Origin: Rhynchopus euleeides
Lineage: Eukaryota; Euglenozoa; Diplonemea; Diplonemida; Diplonemidae
Direction of reading: 5' to 3'
DNA length: 64,000 nucleotides
Assembly: GCA_963210315.1 (NCBI GenBank)
Contig: OY723271.1
Coordinates: 2,170,001 to 2,234,000, forward strand
Positions 60,110 through 64,000 of this stretch are shown here, piece after piece. The position numbers were made by a program, and so were the translations under genes. Position 1 is the stretch's first letter. Each line of letters opens with the position of its first letter. A model generated the notes under the pieces. It was not told the origin of the DNA. It did not search any database and worked only from the letters and a program-made list of their open reading frames with translations.

Positions 60110-61031
60110 ATGCAGCGGGAAGCAACAGAACCCCCCCTGACAACAACTCAGCGAGAGAAGATTTTAAGATCGGCAAGGCAGACACTGGCGGACTGCCTCT
60201 CGGAGTCATATTGGCGCAGCATCAGGAGCTGTTACAGACGGTACCGAAGGTTCAAGGAAAACTGGGAAAAGGGGCGGGGGCGGATCTCCCACGACATGGC
60301 AATCATCCTCTGGACGGCAAAACTCCGATGCATCGACTCGAGGACACGGAGCACAGCGCTGCAGTACACGGTCAACATCGGAGCGGCACTGAAGCGGTAC
60401 GAGGGGGTGCAGCTCGGGGAGCCAGGAACTCATGGATTACAGAAGGGGACTCAAGAAACAGGGTGCTCTGCGGGCCCAGCAGCAGAAGCCCCCTGCGACG
60501 GCACCGGAGGTGGAAGACATCATCGAAGCGGAGAGGCGGAGTTTAGTACAGCTGGCCATCTCAATCTGCTGGGCGGGGGCGGCGCGTCTGGCAGACGTGC
60601 GGGGTTTGTTGGCGAAGGAGGTGCGTATCCGGGCGGACGGGGTGGTGGCGGTGCAGTGGTGCAACACAAAGGGGGACCCATGGAAGCTCGGTCGTTTCAC
60701 GGGTCTGGAGCTGCCACCAAAACAGCTCGGACGTCTCCGCCGCCTCCTGTCATCCACAACGAGCCCCCTGCAGTGCCTTTTCGAGGGGGTGTCTTACCAC
60801 AAGGTGGCGAGGGCGGTGAAACGCATCAACCCTGCTCTGACCCCACATTCACTACGTCGGGGAGCGATACATCATTTGGCCCTGCAGGGGACGCCGTTGG
60901 ACGACATCCAAACACTGAGCAGACACGCAACAAAGGAGGCCATGTTGAGGTACTGCCCGACAGCGGCGCTGGAGCAGGTGTCACGCACGGCAGCCACGTC
61001 CCGAAAAATGCGCGGAACGGGGACACAGTGA
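60110..61031 (+). CDS. YR retrotransposon tyrosine recombinase (one frame change)
   Basis: Site-specific recombinase that would integrate the circular cDNA. From ATG 60110 one frame encodes the helical core-binding domain (TLADCLSESYWRSIRSCYRR to AALKRYEGVQ). Between about 60400 and 60430, next to a GGGGG run, the coding passes into the next frame (+1), which gives the catalytic domain: first Arg in ARLADVRGL, H-x-x-R in PHSLRRGA, then LSRHATKEAMLRY with the second His and the nucleophile Tyr. All catalytic residues are present. The frame change may be a mutation, an assembly error or programmed shifting. It ends at TGA 61029-61031, where the RT frame (-1) takes over. Confidence 0.8.
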
Positions 61032-62773
61032 CCAATCACCTTCTGCGGGCAAAGATCCCCTCGCTGTCCTGGCTACCTAGAACGCGAAAGTACGTGAGGG
61101 ACGGCAGCATTCCACCAGAGGGGTCACAGGAGCAGGTCGATGCCTCGGGTCTGCATGACGACACGTTTGGGCCTGGCCTGGACACGCTGTACGACGACTG
61201 CTTCGCAGTGAGGGTATCATCTCGGAGGGCGCGGCCCCCCGCCACTAGATCCACACCGGCGCCGGGCACGGACTACATCGCGCCGATCTGCAGCAGTTTC
61301 TTGAACCTCGACAGGCTGCGGGAGCTGGACACCACAGGGGAGCTTGACGGCGTCCTCGACATGATCACGGACCCCGCGGCATTCTACTCGAAGTTCATCC
61401 CGGGTGCCATCAAGCGGATTAAATCACAGCCCGACGCGTGCGACAAAGTCTCAAGACATCTGCGGACACACCTCAGCGCTTTGATCGGTTTCGAAGTCCT
61501 CGAGACCGCCCCGCAGAGTTTGGTGCTGCACGCATTCACAGTGCCAAAGAAGTCGGGGGGTTTGCGTTTCGTGCTGGATGGAAGACCACTCAACGCCCTC
61601 ATGACGCACCCATTCGACATGCGCCTCCCTCCGATCACCGACGTGATAGATCAAATTACATCGCACAGCTGGGCAGCACTGGCTGATGGGAAGAGCTGGT
61701 TCTACCAGTTTCCCGTGCACCCGGAAATCCGCGAATACTTCGGGGTGAACGTGGGTGACCGTCGAGGGGATTATGTCCGCACACGTCTGAAAGCGTTGTG
61801 CATGGGGTGGTCATTCGCACCCTGCATCGCGCACCGCTCCGCCCGGGTCCTCCTGCCACAGGAAGAGGGGGCCACGTGGGTGGATAACTTCATTGTGTTG
61901 GGGGGGTCGGAGGAAGGAGTACAGAGTTCGTTTGACGCTTTCCTCCACCGGTGCGCCGAGACCAACGCTGTGATGAACCTCGATGACCCAGACTACGGGC
62001 ACCCGGTGCAGCGATTCACCTCGTTCGGGATCGCGTTCGATCTGAGAAACCACCGCTACAGATCAGACGAATCATGGCTGGAGAAGTTCCTGTCGGGGAC
62101 AGAGTTGAGGGCAGTTGTCGGGGGGAAGCCCGCTACACCAAGAGAGATCTTCAAAGTCGTGGGGGGTTTGGTGTGGCATGCCTACACGACGAAGGCCCAC
62201 CTGTGTTTCCTCCCGTCAACCCTGACTTTCATGAAGGACATTGCAGCTGCCTCAGTCGATGACCGGGGCGCGTGGGATCGCCAGGTGGCGGTCCGACCCT
62301 CAGTGCGAGCCGAGATCAAGATGCGTACTCACCGCATGCGGGCCAACTTTTGGGTACTTCGACCGCCGACGGACGCAGTAACAGTGTGGTCTGACGCGTC
62401 ATCGACGCGCTGGGGGGTTCTCATCGACACAGCCGCTCCGCTCGTGGCATACGAAGATTTCCAGGGGCCGAGTTCCGGGCACCACATATACCTGAAGGAG
62501 GCACACGCGGCGCGCCAGGCAGTACGCCTTACCGCCCTACACTATACGAACAAGCGGGTACGTCTGATGGTCGACAACCTACCCCTCGTGCACTCAATAC
62601 AGCGGGGGCATTCGTCATCGTTCGTGGCAAACGGAATACTTGCGGATCTCTTCACGGTTGCACAGGGCGCTGAGCTCTGCATCGAATGCATGTGGGTCCC
62701 AACTGATGATCAGAAAGCAGATCAGTACACCCGGGGGTCGTCATCAGAGCACTACGTCCGCATTCCGCCCTAG
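61031..62773 (+). CDS. YR retrotransposon reverse transcriptase and RNase H (about 580 aa)
   Basis: The RT of DIRS/VIPER type starts about residue 150: HAFTVPKKSGGLRFVLDGRP, LADGKSWFYQFPVHPE (motif A Asp), LCMGWSFAPC, and TWVDNFIVLGG at the catalytic site, where the second Asp of the usual xxDD is Asn. RNase H follows with VWSDASSTRWG, LKEAHAARQAV, LMVDNLPLVHSI and DQKADQYTR, all four acidic positions present. No ATG lies in this frame near the beginning, so expression probably needs a -1 shift from the recombinase frame near its stop. The frame is open far upstream only because it overlaps the recombinase gene. Confidence 0.85.
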   Translation, partial: TNHLLRAKIPSLSWLPRTRKYVRDGSIPPEGSQEQVDASGLHDDTFGPGLDTLYDDCFAVRVSSRRARPPATRSTPAPGTDYIAPICSSFLNLDRLRELDTTGELDGVLDMITDPAAFYSKFIPGAIKRIKSQPDACDKVSRHLRTHLSALIGFEVLETAPQSLVLHAFTVPKKSGGLRFVLDGRPLNALMTHPFDMRLPPITDVIDQITSHSWAALADGKSWFYQFPVHPEIREYFGVNVGDRRGDYVRTRLKALCMGWSFAPCIAHRSARVLLPQEEGATWVDNFIVLGGSEEGVQSSFDAFLHRCAETNAVMNLDDPDYGHPVQRFTSFGIAFDLRNHRYRSDESWLEKFLSGTELRAVVGGKPATPREIFKVVGGLVWHAYTTKAHLCFLPSTLTFMKDIAAASVDDRGAWDRQVAVRPSVRAEIKMRTHRMRANFWVLRPPTDAVTVWSDASSTRWGVLIDTAAPLVAYEDFQGPSSGHHIYLKEAHAARQAVRLTALHYTNKRVRLMVDNLPLVHSIQRGHSSSFVANGILADLFTVAQGAELCIECMWVPTDDQKADQYTRGSSSEHYVRIPP

Positions 62774-62836
62774 ACTCCACCGGCCATCTAACAAAACGCG
62801 TGGCGTCCCTTGGCCCAAGGGCCCTCAGGGTCCTAG

Positions 62837-62898
62837 GTGGAAGCGATCAATGCAAAAATCATCTGAAAGGAAGACTCGAGAGACTGCTGCTGTATTTT
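62837..62898 (-). repeat. SIR copy 3, second part
   Basis: GTGGAAGCGATCAATGCAAA to GCTGCTGTATTTT, continuing the copy at 58391-58702. Confidence 0.85.
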
Positions 62899-63294
62899 GG
62901 TAAAACACACCCCGTGTGGTAGAGAAAATACGGCAAGAGTCTCGGTGGGTCGGAAGAGCAGATGGTTCCCGCAACAGCTCCCGGGGAGCGGCGGGTATTT
63001 CGCATAGGATGCCGGATGTGTGAACACGTTTGTGCGGTTTGCCCTGTGTTGTGTGAACATATGTGTATGTGTGTGTGTATGCTCCACCCAACCCGACACA
63101 TTTTCTGTACTTCAGACAGGTAAGGTCACTCGACACGCGGGGGGGGGGGGGGGGTTTTGTTGTGTGTTTTTTCTGCCAGCCGACATCACTAGCGCCAGCG
63201 AGAAAAAAAACGCGTGACGAGTGACGGGTTGAGGTGGAAGCGATCAATGCAAAAATCATCTGAAAGGAAGACTCGAGAGACTGCTGCTGTATTT
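62899..63294 (-). repeat. SIR copy 4, head-to-tail with copy 3
   Basis: Complete reverse-orientation copy directly abutting the end of copy 3, making a tandem pair. The linker between GCGAGAAAA and GTGGAAGCG is longer than in copies 1 and 2 (CGCGTGACGAGTGACGGGTT). Confidence 0.88.
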
Positions 63295-63412
63295 CCTGGT
63301 GGGGTTATGCCCCACACCCCCCTCTCCCCCACCACCCCCTCCCAGACCCCCCTTCCCCCTTTCTTTTGGAACAACGTCCCCCGCGCCCGGCACCACAATA
63401 CAATGCGAAATA

Positions 63413-63757
63413 CCGTATACGTAAATATTATGGAACGTAAATATTATGGAACGGGCCCATTTTTGGCCGGTCCGTTCCATAATATTTACGTTCCATAATA
63501 TTTACAGGGCCAGTTGGGGACTCGGTGGTGAGGACGGCTTGCGTCAGGAATCGCGCGAAAAGTGCACGAGTAGGTCCCGTCAGGGACTCTGTATGCCGTC
63601 CGATCACCTGGTCCAAGTCCCCGAGTCGCAGAAAGCCCTGTAAATATTATGGAACGAAAAAAATCTGGAACGCCAACCCACCAGCGTTCCAAAATATTTA
63701 CGTTCCATAATATTTACGTTCCATAATGTTTACGTTCCAAAATATTTACGTATACGG
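63413..63757. mobile_element. 345-bp CCGTATACG-MITE, copy 2
   Basis: Same element as 52934-53278 in the opposite orientation, flanked by TA (63411-63412 and 63758-63759). The length is identical and the interior nearly so, indicating recent spread. Confidence 0.88.
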
Positions 63758-63759
63758 TA

Positions 63760-64000
63760 TATAGGCGGGCGGGGGTGGGGCATTTCAACCTATTTTTTTT
63801 CGCGCGGGCAACCGTGAGCTGTGCCCGAACAACAGTCACATCGGGTGCGCGTGGTGAGGGGTGGGGAGGGGATGATGGTCTTCGCTTGGCGTCCCGAAGA
63901 GGTGCGCTGTTGGCGAAATTTCTCCGATGTTGTTTGGGAGAAAATCCGCCGACCTTTGGCGCGTAACCGTCAGGTGGATCACCGGGCAGGGAGAGATCGG
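63760..64000. other. Window end, no gene recognised
   Basis: Short non-coding tail; GGTCTTCGCTTGGCG near 63879 resembles the recurrent GGGTCTTCGCT word. Confidence 0.5.

Larger units (their letters stand above)
58703..62836 (+). mobile_element. Tyrosine-recombinase retrotransposon, gag-YR-RT/RNaseH order (VIPER-like)
   Basis: About 4.13 kb inserted inside a SIR repeat. Order: an A-rich left end, 3.2 copies of a 53-bp leader repeat ending at the first ATG, gag-like ORF, tyrosine recombinase, then reverse transcriptase with RNase H, and a short 3' end with a 7-bp hairpin (CCCTTGG-C-CCAAGGG). DIRS, PAT and Ngaro elements place the recombinase after the RT; the recombinase-first order is that of VIPER in trypanosomatids. 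No target-site duplication is expected for recombinase-mediated integration, and none is evident. Confidence 0.85.

Noticed and set aside
60070..60546. 158-codon ORF after gag, and the upstream 300 codons of the RT frame between 60,430 and 61,030
   Set aside because: They overlap the recombinase catalytic domain and translate to Gly/Arg-rich noise; they are shadow frames.

Overview
The window is nuclear DNA of a single-celled eukaryote with a GC-rich, repeat-laden genome. Between the repeats there are seven host genes, all on the minus strand. The coding part of each is a single uninterrupted ORF (one has been split by a transposon). Several have a polypyrimidine tract ending in AG just upstream of the start codon, as expected for a splice acceptor. 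I infer a euglenozoan flagellate, possibly a diplonemid. The grounds are same-strand intronless genes with acceptor sites in front, an ascorbate-peroxidase-like class I peroxidase with a leader peptide, a class III cyclase exon with a xTDVQxST core, a LINE with an N-terminal 2A peptide like trypanosome ingi/L1Tc, and a tyrosine-recombinase retrotransposon in the gag-YR-RT order known from trypanosomatid VIPER elements. This assignment is an inference (about 0.6); no rRNA or other marker gene is present.

Layout. 1-1.3 kb: nothing recognisable. 1.34-7.1 kb: three blocks of related 31-bp minisatellite, with a cyclase exon fragment between the first two, bordered by inverted GGGGGTCTTCGCT motifs and ending in a 56-bp-arm palindrome. 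7.1-8.4 kb: an inverted-repeat-bounded segment. 8.5-15.1 kb: a nearly intact ingi-like LINE whose ORF1 and ORF2 share a frame and are separated by one TGA followed by a canonical 2A peptide. 15-19 kb: homopolymer-rich non-coding DNA and decayed elements. 19.07-21.4 kb: an ABCB6/HMT1-type half transporter. 22.5-26.5 kb: nested repeats. 26.7-28.6 kb: a multipass membrane protein. 29.86-39.23 kb: a heme peroxidase gene split by an 8,131-bp LINE carrying two OTU cysteine-protease domains, with an exact 18-bp target-site duplication. 39.8-40.05 kb: the 5' end of another 2A-bearing LINE. 40.85-42.14 kb: a KsgA/TFB1M-family rRNA dimethyladenosine transferase. 43.9-49.2 kb: three proteins of unknown function. 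49.6-50.2 kb and 52.8-55.5 kb: nested MITEs and long-TIR elements. 55.63-55.83 kb: an assembly gap of 200 N. 55.83-57.8 kb: a 5'-truncated LINE. 58.4-63.3 kb: two tandem copies of a short repeat, the first split by a gag-YR-RT/RNaseH retrotransposon with a 53-bp leader repeat. 63.4-63.76 kb: a 345-bp MITE.

The host genes do not form an obvious pathway: metabolite or heavy-metal export, peroxide removal, mitochondrial rRNA methylation and probable flagellar or cytoskeletal proteins. Same-strand packing with acceptor sites fits polycistronic transcription followed by trans-splicing. At least seven mobile-element families are present, often inserted into one another. The most unusual items are the peroxidase-splitting dual-OTU LINE, the YR-before-RT element, the TGA-2A junction and the minisatellite/cyclase locus.
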